Origin: Paenibacillus paridis
GTDB lineage: Bacteria; Bacillota; Bacilli; Paenibacillales; Paenibacillaceae
DNA: 64,000 nucleotides
Direction: 5' to 3'
NCBI RefSeq assembly: GCF_006345825.1
Contig: NZ_VCIX01000092.1
Location: 248,001-312,000 of the forward strand
Part shown: one piece after another, positions 18,101-25,454 of the stretch
How positions within the stretch are numbered: the first letter of the stretch is position 1
How the letters are laid out: the number at the start of each line of letters is the position of its first letter
Translations under genes and position numbers: made by a program
The notes under the pieces: generated by a model
The model's input: the letters and a program-made list of their open reading frames with translations, nothing else
Databases searched by the model: none
What the model was told of the DNA's origin: nothing

Positions 18101-19920
18101 TTGCCGTGACGGTAATGCCGGCGGATGCGAGCAAAGCGGTAACTTGGAGCTCCGATCATCCTAATGTGGCTTCGGTTGATGCGACAGGGACAGTTCGTGC
18201 CCACAGTGCCGGTACAGCTACAATTACAGTTACGTCAGCAAAAGGCGGGAAATCAGCATCGGCTGTCGTTACGGTGCTTGCTCCTTTAGTTGGCGACAAC
18301 TTAATCAACGATTCGAGCATGGAGGGGACATCACCGCTATATTCCGGATGGGAAATTGTAAGAACGCTCAGTTCGCTTGAGGCTCACAGCGGAAGCCAGT
18401 CTTTAAAGATTTCCAAGACAAACCCTTTTGGCAGCATCAACTTTCCTGCTAATATTCAGAAAGAAAAGGAGTACTATTATTCGGCATGGGTGAAATTGGC
18501 TCCAGAATCCACAGCAGGCGCGGTGCTGCGGATCGGATTGACTTATAGGTTAGATGGTGTAACGAAGCAAAAAATAATTTTTACAACTCAACCATTAAGT
18601 TCCTCGTCTTGGACGCGATTAGAAGGCCTTTATACTCTTCAAGAGACAGGTACGGTTACGAATATGGCGATGTACATGTTCACAGATTTACCTTCAGCAC
18701 TCGATACCTATTATCTGGACGATGTAGAAGTTCGGCCGGTCCTCACGGATACGATGCCTCCACAAACAACAGCGTCGTTATCGCCTGCTGCGCCGGATGG
18801 ACCTAACGGCTCCTATGTGAACCCGGTCATCGTCACACTGGCAAGCGCGGACAGTTTGTCGGGTGTAGCGAAGACGGAGTACAGTCTAGATAACGGAACA
18901 ACATGGCAGCTGTACACATCATCCGTTACGTTCGATGAACAAGGTGCTGTTGATTTTATTTATAGATCAACGGATCGATCAGGAAACGTTGAGCCTTCCC
19001 AGCAAATTGCTTTTACGCTGGCTACGTCATCCGTGAGCGTTCAGCTTCAAGACAGCAATGGCAGTCCGCTTAGCGGGGGCATCGTGACCTATTATGATGG
19101 GGGCTGGAAAAGCTTTGGTGTGACGGGCGCCGATGGCAGAGCAAGTAAGAGACTTCCTGCAAAAAGCTATACGTTTAGTATGAGTTATGAAGGGACTTCT
19201 AAGGAGCTAGTTCAACATACAGGAGCTAACCGTACGGTTAGCTTTCAGACGGTCAAAGTTAAGGCACAGCTGAAGGATAGCCAAGGCAATCCGTTGGATA
19301 GCGGAAGTGTAAGTTATTATACAGGAAGCTGGCGGGTGATGGGCAGTATCGCTGGCGGTGAAGCCAGCAAGGAGCTGCTGCCTGGTTCCTATACCTTCGG
19401 CATGACCTATGAAGGGACGTATAGGGAGAAAGTACAGCATGTAGGCAACGACCCTGAGGTTGCCTTCCAGACGGTCAAAGTTAAGGCACAACTAAAGGAT
19501 AGCCAAGGCAATCCGATGGACAGCGGAAGCGTGAGTTATTATGCGGGAAGCTGGCGGACAATGGGCCATACAAGTGGCGGCGAAGCTAGCAAAGAGCTGC
19601 TGCCGGGTTCCTATACCTTTAGCATGACCTATGAAGGGACGTATAGGGAGAAAGTACAGCATGTAGGCAATGACCCTGAGGTTGCCTTTCAGACGGTCAA
19701 GGTCAAGGTACAGCTGAAGGATAGCCAGGGCAATCTATTGGACGGCGGCAGCGCGAGCTACTATGCGGGAAGCTGGCAGACGGTGGGAACTACAGCCGGA
19801 GGCGAGATCAGCAAGGAATTATTGCCGGGTACGTATACGTTTGGCATGACCTATGGAGGCATCTATAAAGAAGCCATAGCCGAGATTACAACAAATTCAA
19901 CAGTCGTATTTGAGATTTAA
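12109..19920 (+). CDS. Giant secreted modular protein: GH99-like domain plus pectinesterase-like beta-helix
   Basis: The 2603-residue protein is exported (hydrophobic N-terminus ~7-29). In order: two laminin-G/concanavalin-like modules (~35-225 and ~230-410); a GH99-like/WbsX-type TIM-barrel (~425-750) with CPIWREGNHLGWDT and the DNWNELGEG end motif; an ancillary sandwich (~790-925); a copper-amine-oxidase-N-like module (~930-1043); a further sandwich; a CBM4/9-like module (~1193-1338); a BIG2 Ig domain (~1350-1429); a pectinesterase-like right-handed beta-helix (~1438-1765); an unrecognised segment (~1780-1980); a second BIG2 (~1979-2058); a second CBM4/9-like module (~2063-2215); an Ig/OmpL47-like domain (~2220-2305); and four 74-residue repeats to the end. 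The canonical pectinesterase GYQDT motif is not visible, so that domain may do something else. AGGAG lies 11 bases before the start. It probably attacks a polysaccharide whose fragments the preceding importer takes up. Confidence 0.8.
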   Translation: MIKRKWAVGEIIFACMLMLLFYVVQSTIAKAEDVPVQSGYLVDESFSFPNNETMDVLPSGWDVRKAGGSLSSSYLNWFKMSDTNNTLPVSMRRAFIEQNEGAITMEYRFKLSSIMDGVKWQLSSNDTEAVSIVTRNGELSLETANGDIQTLQTYTAGTEYGVKVIANINTNSADVFINGVQKAANASFKHAVTSLDHVMIQTGASSKGDMFIAPIKIYKGYAVNERFISLMPGNLPEDWQTVAAGGTIAVEEMKSSVRPDVFSLKLNSTGATGEMSLKKSVPPTSANTVFEYKLLIPQKQDGYSAELVSGSTTVMKLVTESGKLSYINDVGQPVPFYDYMANLWYAVKVKVNLDDAAADIYVNGKLQAQGVPLTASSASLDGIVFKTAAAAQGLIWLDDILLYEDVPLPADYVPAPNSVISTDQAVGIQGCPIWREGNHLGWDTITPYPEREPYLGYYDEGNPETADWEIKWMVEHGIDYQVSCWFRPTFGDGVPIKEPYLHNSLHDGFFNAKYSNQTKFAIMWENGASKAKDSEDFRTNIVPYWIEYYFKDPRYMVIDNKPVLSIYSLNALKRDFGGSTQSLELVKAEMDYLRNAVKALGFDDLILLITTSASDPISLSDRKQAGFDAVYAYSWDSMGGHAEVQKSYMTAQRDTGIIDALPMISMGRDDLAWGGQEGYYATPSEFQAVAQWAKDTLQPSMPAGSLGKKMVMLDNWNELGEGHFIMPAGLAGFGYLDAIRNVFTSSTAHSDIQPTQAQKDRLNSLHPRGRVLTLKTPAPPAVTDEYGLFWGFDTDGDSEGWSLEKQVINDEVSEGAFSGTAIDIDPGIRSVDHLNIQASDHPYLKIRMKSNKNSSAQVFFITNEDDKWDERKSVSFFVEQNETGYTDYVVDMWKNAKWDGVIRKIRFDPMKVIGDFSIDSIGMVYSPDTGIHVKVDGMKAQFYEKPALVNQTVMVPAGEMLKLIGASTEWEQSTQTLIGVKDDHIYRLKVGQLTAYQDNQSIVMERAPVLQPSGELMIPAAFFNQAFGYIVNWDSDAELLDLYTASKVWEFNTLEGWTTNNQVTGGQATSGIYHATSTGNEPELISPDNINFPASIVKRIKIKLRNGTSGNEANVYFRTSESSEWNLLNKLTTYVLPNDPSIREYVWDPSNHSAWTGTIKQIKVVPTNAVGDFGIDAITLDTAASVAVKGNNLVSNPSMEADVVPIGWETIRARSTEQYHSGEYSLQVTKTNQYGSVQFPVNVEKGKEYEYSAWVRMQANPSPGKIIRLCLAYNVDGVSNQLCPFSSPALSSTEWKQVSGIYTINATGNVTNVRMYLFTDVPAENDVYYLDDVEARPVTYKETPAWLYVTDMSLNKSSVSMMEGKTETLHPVIQPGDAFNKAVVWHSDHPEVASVDGYGNVHGRSLGVAQITAISVDSGKTATSTVTVVERTNETVTLTVKPDGTGDFLSPKLANESIMDSSSEKQYVILIYPGVYTDKNWVVKPYVTLRGTDRDLVWLKGENSASAKNSEITEESTLWLKGTANLENLTITAKNMRYPLHSEDSGKNKDAVHIVRNVHIEHYGNLEAVDYRKSWVAANPGVTPEADLDPAQVWGGISGNGSHAWGYGSGSGVSETFYDSTFVSKATGWYVHNREDFTEPQINVINNSKIVSTVTSNPITIQSLGSGTQDEVIFNNSEFVGTYMLQNDAPWISQKPENQYANHADYNVTFNNSSPIGYADGHRGRALALFSSSTGSSSNVKVSGNAVEDILGTYITRDGGGGLKGYLYGYWDISGIKVGISSNIQVNNTLGRRLGDLTVNPKTLQVLFENGTTKTILFNENYTEKTNAYIIDIINSALGTSGYAAEYNVTAGEYYPQVPDKQMTLLNQTQVGIPRFAAVAFDADNTTLRLMTPADSAESFIGITLEPIAPGQSGRVLTEGIMRKDQLYGFAGSVGVGTKISIGTQAGSLLGNANKPALLTGVLTDWAYFKGNTSWIEVTGVSLNKTSLSLTLGQSEALAVTVMPADASKAVTWSSDHPNVASVDATGTVRAHSAGTATITVTSAKGGKSASAVVTVLAPLVGDNLINDSSMEGTSPLYSGWEIVRTLSSLEAHSGSQSLKISKTNPFGSINFPANIQKEKEYYYSAWVKLAPESTAGAVLRIGLTYRLDGVTKQKIIFTTQPLSSSSWTRLEGLYTLQETGTVTNMAMYMFTDLPSALDTYYLDDVEVRPVLTDTMPPQTTASLSPAAPDGPNGSYVNPVIVTLASADSLSGVAKTEYSLDNGTTWQLYTSSVTFDEQGAVDFIYRSTDRSGNVEPSQQIAFTLATSSVSVQLQDSNGSPLSGGIVTYYDGGWKSFGVTGADGRASKRLPAKSYTFSMSYEGTSKELVQHTGANRTVSFQTVKVKAQLKDSQGNPLDSGSVSYYTGSWRVMGSIAGGEASKELLPGSYTFGMTYEGTYREKVQHVGNDPEVAFQTVKVKAQLKDSQGNPMDSGSVSYYAGSWRTMGHTSGGEASKELLPGSYTFSMTYEGTYREKVQHVGNDPEVAFQTVKVKVQLKDSQGNLLDGGSASYYAGSWQTVGTTAGGEISKELLPGTYTFGMTYGGIYKEAIAEITTNSTVVFEI
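19024..19917 (+). repeat. Four tandem 222-bp repeats inside the giant exoprotein gene
   Basis: The block marked by CAGACGGTCAAAGTTAAGG recurs at 19246, 19468 and 19690, exactly 222 bp (74 codons) apart, and a diverged first copy begins near 19024. Units 2 and 3 are almost identical at DNA level, showing recent duplication or conversion. Each unit encodes a small carboxypeptidase-regulatory-like beta-sandwich. Confidence 0.85.
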
Positions 19921-19933
19921 CCTTATTCGGGAG

Positions 19934-19968
19934 AACAAAACGAAGGTCTGCGGATCTTCGTTTTGTTT
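19934..19968 (+). terminator. Terminator after the giant exoprotein gene
   Basis: AACAAAACGAAG (19934-) pairs with CTTCGTTTTGTTT across a short loop, giving a long A/T-rich stem with a T-tract in the 3' arm. Confidence 0.75.
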
Positions 19969-20025
19969 ACTACCTAAATCCATATCATTGGCTCATTGTT
20001 TTTTACTAAAGGGAGGGAAATAGAG

Positions 20026-21078
20026 ATGACGACTATTCATGCCATCGTATTTGAAGATACAAACAAGGTGGGCTTTGGTACATTTACATTACCTGAGATG
20101 AATGACAATCAAATGCTTGTAAAGACACACTATACCTTTGTTTCAAGCGGAACGGAAACACGCGTCCTAGGTGGCCATTATGGCGCTTCTGACAAATTCC
20201 CATTAATCCCTGGGTATGCGGCTGTCGGTGAGGTAGTCCAGATAGGCGTGAATGTAAAGGGTTATCGTGTTGGCGACTTTTTGAGCTATAATCCGCAGAC
20301 GGGTCCGAAGGGCATTTATTCGCAATGGGGAGGGCAGGCGAGCATGCATCTGGTTGGAGGGGAGGATAAGCCTGTTCTGTTGCCGAAAGGCGCCGATCCC
20401 TTGAATTATGTCGTTAGCCAAGTGGCGGCGATCAGCTTGCGAGGCGTTATGGCAGCGCAGCCACAGCGGGATGAATGTGCGGTGGTCATCGGGCAGGGCG
20501 TCATTGGAGCTTTCTCCGCGGGTCTTCTAGCTAGCCAAGGATGCCGGGTTATTGCTGTTGATTTATCGGAATCTAGACTTAACCGTTCCTTGAGTTATGG
20601 GGTTCACGCTTGTGTTCAGGCTTCTGACCCAGATGCTTTAGAGCGTATACTTGCCTATTGTGATGGCGGTGCAAACATTGTTATTGAAGCTTCAGGCTCC
20701 TCGCAGGGCGTCACGCTTGCTCATAAGCTGATTCGTAAAACGCCAAATGTGTTTCGTGATCCGAAAACGTATTATGTGAACCCGATTTCTGGCATTGTCG
20801 GGCATTGGCCGCGCATTGTCTATCAAGGCACGTACATCGAGAAGCTAAGCCTTGATCCAAGGGCTGATTTGAATTCGGAAGGCGTTCTCCTTCTCATGCC
20901 TGGAGATCGGGGGAATGAAGATCGGTTGAATGCTGTGGAGGCCATCCGGACTAGAATGATTGATCCTAGGGTTTATATTGATCGTGTTGTCCCTTATACC
21001 GAAGCAGCATCAGCGTACGAACAATTGCGGTTACATCCGAATGATGTCTTCTCCGTCGTATTTGATTGGATTTCATAA
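20026..21078 (+). CDS. Medium-chain dehydrogenase/reductase lacking the catalytic zinc site
   Basis: The 350-residue product has the two-domain medium-chain dehydrogenase fold: an N-terminal GroES-like domain and a Rossmann domain with VVIGQGVIGAFSAGLL (~150-165) followed by VDLSESR for NAD binding. The usual zinc ligands are absent: the position of the ICGSD cysteine reads VSSGTETR, and the GHE motif reads GYAA. Such zinc-less members oxidise sugars or cyclitols or act as reductases; the substrate is unknown. ATG 20026 is chosen because GGGAGG lies upstream. Terminators on both sides make it a single-gene unit, with the convergent GH3 gene beyond the second. Confidence 0.8.
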   Translation: MTTIHAIVFEDTNKVGFGTFTLPEMNDNQMLVKTHYTFVSSGTETRVLGGHYGASDKFPLIPGYAAVGEVVQIGVNVKGYRVGDFLSYNPQTGPKGIYSQWGGQASMHLVGGEDKPVLLPKGADPLNYVVSQVAAISLRGVMAAQPQRDECAVVIGQGVIGAFSAGLLASQGCRVIAVDLSESRLNRSLSYGVHACVQASDPDALERILAYCDGGANIVIEASGSSQGVTLAHKLIRKTPNVFRDPKTYYVNPISGIVGHWPRIVYQGTYIEKLSLDPRADLNSEGVLLLMPGDRGNEDRLNAVEAIRTRMIDPRVYIDRVVPYTEAASAYEQLRLHPNDVFSVVFDWIS

Positions 21079-21086
21079 CGATATAA

Positions 21087-21142
21087 GGAAAGGCCGAGCA
21101 TTTAACAGATTGATCTGTTAACATGTTCGGCCTTTCCTTTTT
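21087..21142. terminator. Bidirectional terminator between convergent genes
   Basis: GGAAAGGCCGA (21087-21097) pairs with TCGGCCTTTCC (21127-21137), with an inner AACAGATTGATCTGTT palindrome and T-rich flank. It serves the dehydrogenase gene and the convergent GH3 gene. Confidence 0.85.
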
Positions 21143-21143
21143 A

Positions 21144-22730
21144 TTAATCGTGGGCAACCAGCTCTCTATTCATCGGTATTTTGCCTGTGATCGCCTGCAG
21201 CAGGTAGTTGGCGGTACTGTCGATATCTCCATAGGTATTCACGATGGTGTCGATCGAAGCTTCGTATTCCTTATGAACGAAAGAGTGGAAGTGGGAAACA
21301 AAAATAATCGGCGTATCAAATTTGGTCCAGCCGCCCATCATGTTTCTTGCTACTTCGTCATGCAGCCGAACGACATTCAGCCCGTAGCTCAGGCGGCTGC
21401 CGATGGAGCAAAGGATTACATCGTACGATTTGTCGGCAACGGCCTTAAACAGGGCGTCGGGACCCGGATCGATCCATTGGTCCACCGAATCGGAGTAGCG
21501 GCCAATCTCCTGTTTCATCTTTTCAAATAATTCCCCATAACGCTCGTAATTGTTCATAATGACAACATGCAGAACTTTTGTCTCCGATAGAAGAGGATAG
21601 GGGATCAAATTTGCACGATCTCTAACGAGCGTAATGCTTTGTTTCATGACGTTTTCTGCCAATGCCGCGTGAGCCGCTTTATCGGGTAACCGCTTTGTGG
21701 GGGCAGATGGCATGTCTTGGAAAAGGCTGAATTGCTCCTTGAGCGACACAATTCTGCATGCCCGGTCTCGGAGTGTCTCAAGGGTTAAGCTGCCGCCATG
21801 GAATCGATTCTCCATCTCGATATAGAAACGCTCGTCCATTCTGGGAAACAGCAGCATGTCGCAGCCATTGGTAAGTGCCGCCGCACATGCATCATAGTAG
21901 TTCATAAAGCCGACAACTCCGCCCATTTCAATCGCGTCCGACACGACTAGCCCCTCGAACCCCAGATCATTTCTAAGCAAATCAATCAGTAGCTTTTTTG
22001 ATACTGTTGCAGGTGGGTACAGCCCACGATCATCCGGCTCGTCAAAGGCAGGGAACCCAATATGCCCTGGCATGATCGTCATAGCCCCCTGATTGATCAA
22101 TGTTTGAAAAACGTGTCCTGGCCCGTTTCTCCACGCCTCTACATCCAGTGGAAGGACCGGTGTCGTCAGATGCTGATCCCAGGAAGAATAGCCGTCACCA
22201 GGAAAGTGCTTAATCGTAGCCATCATGCCGTGATCCTGCAATCCTGTCATATAAGCCCCGGCTATTTTAATGGCTTGCTCGGGATTCTGCCCTGCGCTTC
22301 GTATGCTGACCACCGGACTGTCAGGATCTACAGCGAGGTCAGCCACCGGCGAGAATGTCCAGTTGTAGCCAAGCTCTCCGGCTTCTACCGCAGTACTTGT
22401 ACCAACCTCATAGGCTAGCTCTGCCGAATTTGTCTGGCTAAGTCCCATCATATAAGGAAACTTTGTCGCGCCTAGTATCATATTGCCGGGACCGCATTCG
22501 AGATCGCTAACAATAAAAGGAGGAATGCTGCAAGCGCTTTTAAAACGTTCGATAATGTGCTGCAGTTCTATCCTGTCCATGGGATGAAAGAACATTGCTC
22601 CGAACTCTTCCAGTCGCTCCTTGCCAACCATACCATAGGTTGGGCAGCATACTTGGTTCAATAATTGTCGGAATGAAAGGGTTCCAACTAAGCTTTTGGC
22701 CGTTTCCGATTGGGTTATTGTGTACTTCAT
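21144..22730 (-). CDS. Glycoside hydrolase family 3 enzyme (NagZ-like N-terminal type)
   Basis: The 528-residue product has a GH3 TIM-barrel (~15-345) and a following alpha/beta domain (~370-525). The nucleophile is Asp265 in LVVSDAIEM. The KHFPGDG block (174-180) and the D185-x-H187 pair match the loop that supplies the Asp-His acid/base in NagZ-type beta-N-acetylhexosaminidases, although the family's usual GHG reads GDG. No signal peptide is present, so it acts in the cytosol on imported oligosaccharides. It lies 61 bp downstream of the AraC regulator in the same direction, with AAGGAG before its start, so they form an operon. The substrate could be a beta-hexosaminide or another beta-glycoside. 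Confidence 0.85.
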   Translation of the reverse strand: MKYTITQSETAKSLVGTLSFRQLLNQVCCPTYGMVGKERLEEFGAMFFHPMDRIELQHIIERFKSACSIPPFIVSDLECGPGNMILGATKFPYMMGLSQTNSAELAYEVGTSTAVEAGELGYNWTFSPVADLAVDPDSPVVSIRSAGQNPEQAIKIAGAYMTGLQDHGMMATIKHFPGDGYSSWDQHLTTPVLPLDVEAWRNGPGHVFQTLINQGAMTIMPGHIGFPAFDEPDDRGLYPPATVSKKLLIDLLRNDLGFEGLVVSDAIEMGGVVGFMNYYDACAAALTNGCDMLLFPRMDERFYIEMENRFHGGSLTLETLRDRACRIVSLKEQFSLFQDMPSAPTKRLPDKAAHAALAENVMKQSITLVRDRANLIPYPLLSETKVLHVVIMNNYERYGELFEKMKQEIGRYSDSVDQWIDPGPDALFKAVADKSYDVILCSIGSRLSYGLNVVRLHDEVARNMMGGWTKFDTPIIFVSHFHSFVHKEYEASIDTIVNTYGDIDSTANYLLQAITGKIPMNRELVAHD

Positions 22731-22791
22731 CGACAGGTCTCCTTCGTTTGTTGTAGGCTTTTAGCATTCATAGTCAGATAAACTAGGAATC

Positions 22792-25164
22792 TCATTCGTT
22801 TTTTGGGATTTTCAACTGTTTGACATTGTGTTTTAACGCATATTCTTTAGGCGTTATGCCAAAATGCTTTTTAAATAAGCTAAAGAAATAGGTTTCGTTT
22901 AGCACGCCTACTTTCTCTACAATCTCACGTACGCTATTTTCATTTTCAGATAGGTATTCTGCTGCTTTGGCCAGCCTTGTTTCATTTATATAGTCGGCAA
23001 CGGATACATGCATAGCATCTTTAAAGAGATTCGCTAGACGCCTTTGGGATATTTTCATAATAGAGGCAATGGATGCTAAACAAAGAGACGGATCTTGGAA
23101 ATGGGTCTCGATATACTCGGCTACCGTTTCTACAACGTAATGATTTACTTTGTTTGTTGTACCCTCTGACTTCGTGAGCAAGGATTCTTTAATCGCACCA
23201 AAGATCGTTTCGTGGATACTGTTTAAGGTCTCTTTCTCCATGAGCTGAAGCGAAAAGCTCGACAGGTCAATAAGAAGAGAAGGCGTTGTATCATCAGGGC
23301 TGGATTCTAACGTCTTCTTGGTCGTTTCCAAAAGCCGAAAGGTTGAAGCAAGCGCATTATAGTAGTTGAGCTGGCCAATATCGGCGAACAGCCGTCCCAT
23401 AGCGTCCTCAATGTCATCTAAGCTGCGTTTACGAAGAGCCTCTTGTAAGCGGGTTTCCAGATTTTTGGCATATCCTGTTTTTTGATTATGTTCATTGAGC
23501 AGCAAGCTCTCGGTATCCAGAATAGAATGATGGCCATAGATAAAGCGGTATACGGTTTGATCAAGTGCTTTATTATAGAGGTTATGCAACGAGTCAATCG
23601 AATTCGATATCGGACTGATTGACGCAGTAAACGTAATTTTATAAAACTGGCAAACAAATTGTTGCGCTTCTTGAATGAATGTTGTTAAGCCGGTTTCAAA
23701 GTGCTCATGCCCATGAGGAATGCTAAGGATGAGAACGACGTGATCATCCTTCAAATCAAGGCCTTCATTAATATAGGCCCTTGAAATCCATTCCGAGGTG
23801 ATGTTAATCATGGCGTATCGAATCGTTTCCTTATCCTTGGAAGAAAAGCTTCGCTGAAAATCTTTATAGTTGTCTATTTTGAGCAGTAAAACCGCATAGG
23901 ACTGATCTAAGGGCAAGCTTATTTTCATTTCAAGAAAAATGCTTTCCAGCTCGGCGGTATCCATATTTAAATTTTCTGTCAGTATGCGGTTTAACCAATA
24001 GTGCTTCATCACATCTCCGTATTGGTAAATCTGTTTGTCATAAAGGTTTAATTTTTCCATGGATTGCTTATAGACATAATCCAAATAGGAGATTTCGTCG
24101 CCTTTTCCTCTTTGCTCGAAGGTATGCAGGCGTCCAGAAGAAATGGTTTGCACTAAATTGCCAATAGGGCCATAGATTTTACGTGAAATGCTGACGGAAA
24201 TGACAATCGCCATCACAAGAAAAATGAGTGTAATAAAGATGATACTTGTCTTAAAGCCTTGAATATATCCATACACTTCCAAGGTTGGTTGAATCTTCAA
24301 CAACGTCATATTAATGCTATCGAGATAGAGGTAGCTTATTAAATACTGCGTGTCCATGTATTTGCTTTTAAACGAGCTGTCAGCTTCTAAAGATGAAGCA
24401 TTTTTGGTGTGATTTAAAACCTCGTTCTTCAACCACTTTAATTTATCCGCATTTTCTTGGTTTTCATCCACATCGGTATAGTCACCGTGCTGATCCAGGA
24501 GATAGATGTTATTTCCTTGCTGGCGATCAACCCTATTAATTTGCTTAATATTGCCAAGCAGCCATTCGGGTTTGACATTGATAACGACAGCACCGTCCGG
24601 CTTTTCGCTGTTCATTGCGGTTTCATACATAAAATAGGAAAGAACACGTTCACTTCGGTTCGTTTCATTTACTACTTTTTGGATATCGCGAAAGATAGGT
24701 TTTAATTTCGGCAGCAGTTGATCGGAATTGTATAACGCTAACAATTGTGGATCATTGAAGAAAATGGGAGAGCCTGCATTGTAAAATTGGTCAAGGTTGC
24801 GATTATACACACTGATGGAGTGGATGTAGGGATAAGAGGAGGTTAACGAGTTAACGACATTGTTCAGGCGTGTGATGACGTCAACGATATTTTCCTGCTC
24901 CGCGTACATGATGGAAGTAATGTCATTATTTATATAGAGGGACTGCGTGAGCCGGCTCATCGTTTCATTCATGATGTTCGTATTGTATTTGACTTGAAGC
25001 AGTATTTTTTTACTATTGTCTGATTCCTTCTTGATCATTAAGTTTTGCGCATTTAAATAAATGATGACAGATAGAATGCCAACGATGCAAAGAACGGATG
25101 CGCTGATCCACAAGACGATTTTAAAAAGAAAGCTTTTGGATGCGAATAAAGTAGTTAGTTTCAT
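22792..25164 (-). CDS. Membrane-anchored AraC-family transcription regulator (YtdP/YesS type)
   Basis: The 790-residue product has one transmembrane helix near the start (~15-35), an extracellular double-Cache-like sensor (~40-300), a second helix (~308-326), a cytoplasmic middle region, and a C-terminal AraC helix-turn-helix pair (~690-785, with LASIASIMKISQRRLANLFK and VREIVEKVGVLNETYFFSLFKKHFG). In this group the outside domain senses sugar or the loaded binding protein, and the DNA-binding end activates nearby uptake and degradation genes. Here it is followed by the GH3 gene and diverges from the SGNH/isomerase operon, so both are likely targets. The start at 25164 lies just upstream of the first membrane helix. 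Confidence 0.9.
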   Translation of the reverse strand: MKLTTLFASKSFLFKIVLWISASVLCIVGILSVIIYLNAQNLMIKKESDNSKKILLQVKYNTNIMNETMSRLTQSLYINNDITSIMYAEQENIVDVITRLNNVVNSLTSSYPYIHSISVYNRNLDQFYNAGSPIFFNDPQLLALYNSDQLLPKLKPIFRDIQKVVNETNRSERVLSYFMYETAMNSEKPDGAVVINVKPEWLLGNIKQINRVDRQQGNNIYLLDQHGDYTDVDENQENADKLKWLKNEVLNHTKNASSLEADSSFKSKYMDTQYLISYLYLDSINMTLLKIQPTLEVYGYIQGFKTSIIFITLIFLVMAIVISVSISRKIYGPIGNLVQTISSGRLHTFEQRGKGDEISYLDYVYKQSMEKLNLYDKQIYQYGDVMKHYWLNRILTENLNMDTAELESIFLEMKISLPLDQSYAVLLLKIDNYKDFQRSFSSKDKETIRYAMINITSEWISRAYINEGLDLKDDHVVLILSIPHGHEHFETGLTTFIQEAQQFVCQFYKITFTASISPISNSIDSLHNLYNKALDQTVYRFIYGHHSILDTESLLLNEHNQKTGYAKNLETRLQEALRKRSLDDIEDAMGRLFADIGQLNYYNALASTFRLLETTKKTLESSPDDTTPSLLIDLSSFSLQLMEKETLNSIHETIFGAIKESLLTKSEGTTNKVNHYVVETVAEYIETHFQDPSLCLASIASIMKISQRRLANLFKDAMHVSVADYINETRLAKAAEYLSENENSVREIVEKVGVLNETYFFSLFKKHFGITPKEYALKHNVKQLKIPKNE

Positions 25165-25373
25165 TAATGGTCTTTGCTCCTCCCATGCCTTGTAGAAGTG
25201 AGAATAGCTTATCTAAAAGCAAAAGTAAATCTAATTTGCGTATCTCATAGTTACGAACATAAATCGTATAGTTCTCAGACGGAAAATATTTGGATCCCAT
25301 GAGGACCTGCACGATCGCCTCCCTACATTTATTAGAGGTTTCGACGCAATTTAAAGTATACATTCTAGCAGGT

Positions 25374-25394
25374 GTTAGTTACTTTTAAACTAAC
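25374..25394. promoter_or_regulatory. Inverted repeat in the divergent control region
   Basis: GTTAGTT (25374-25380) and AACTAAC (25388-25394) form perfect 7-bp arms with a 7-base loop, 60 bp upstream of the SGNH operon. TATACAT near 25358 could be a -10. It may be an operator; AraC proteins normally prefer direct repeats, so this is only a candidate. Confidence 0.35.
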
Positions 25395-25454
25395 GGTTTG
25401 GCTGCTGCCCAGGGGGCTCGCCATACTCGAAATTCACGTGGAGATGAATGCAAA

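Noticed and set aside
19024..19917. CRISPR-like array
   Set aside because: The 222-bp repeats are in frame within a coding region and lack short repeat-spacer structure.
25121..25363. Minus-strand 80-codon open frame upstream of the membrane-anchored AraC gene
   Set aside because: It overlaps the start of the regulator and covers the divergent promoter region; no start signal or domain.
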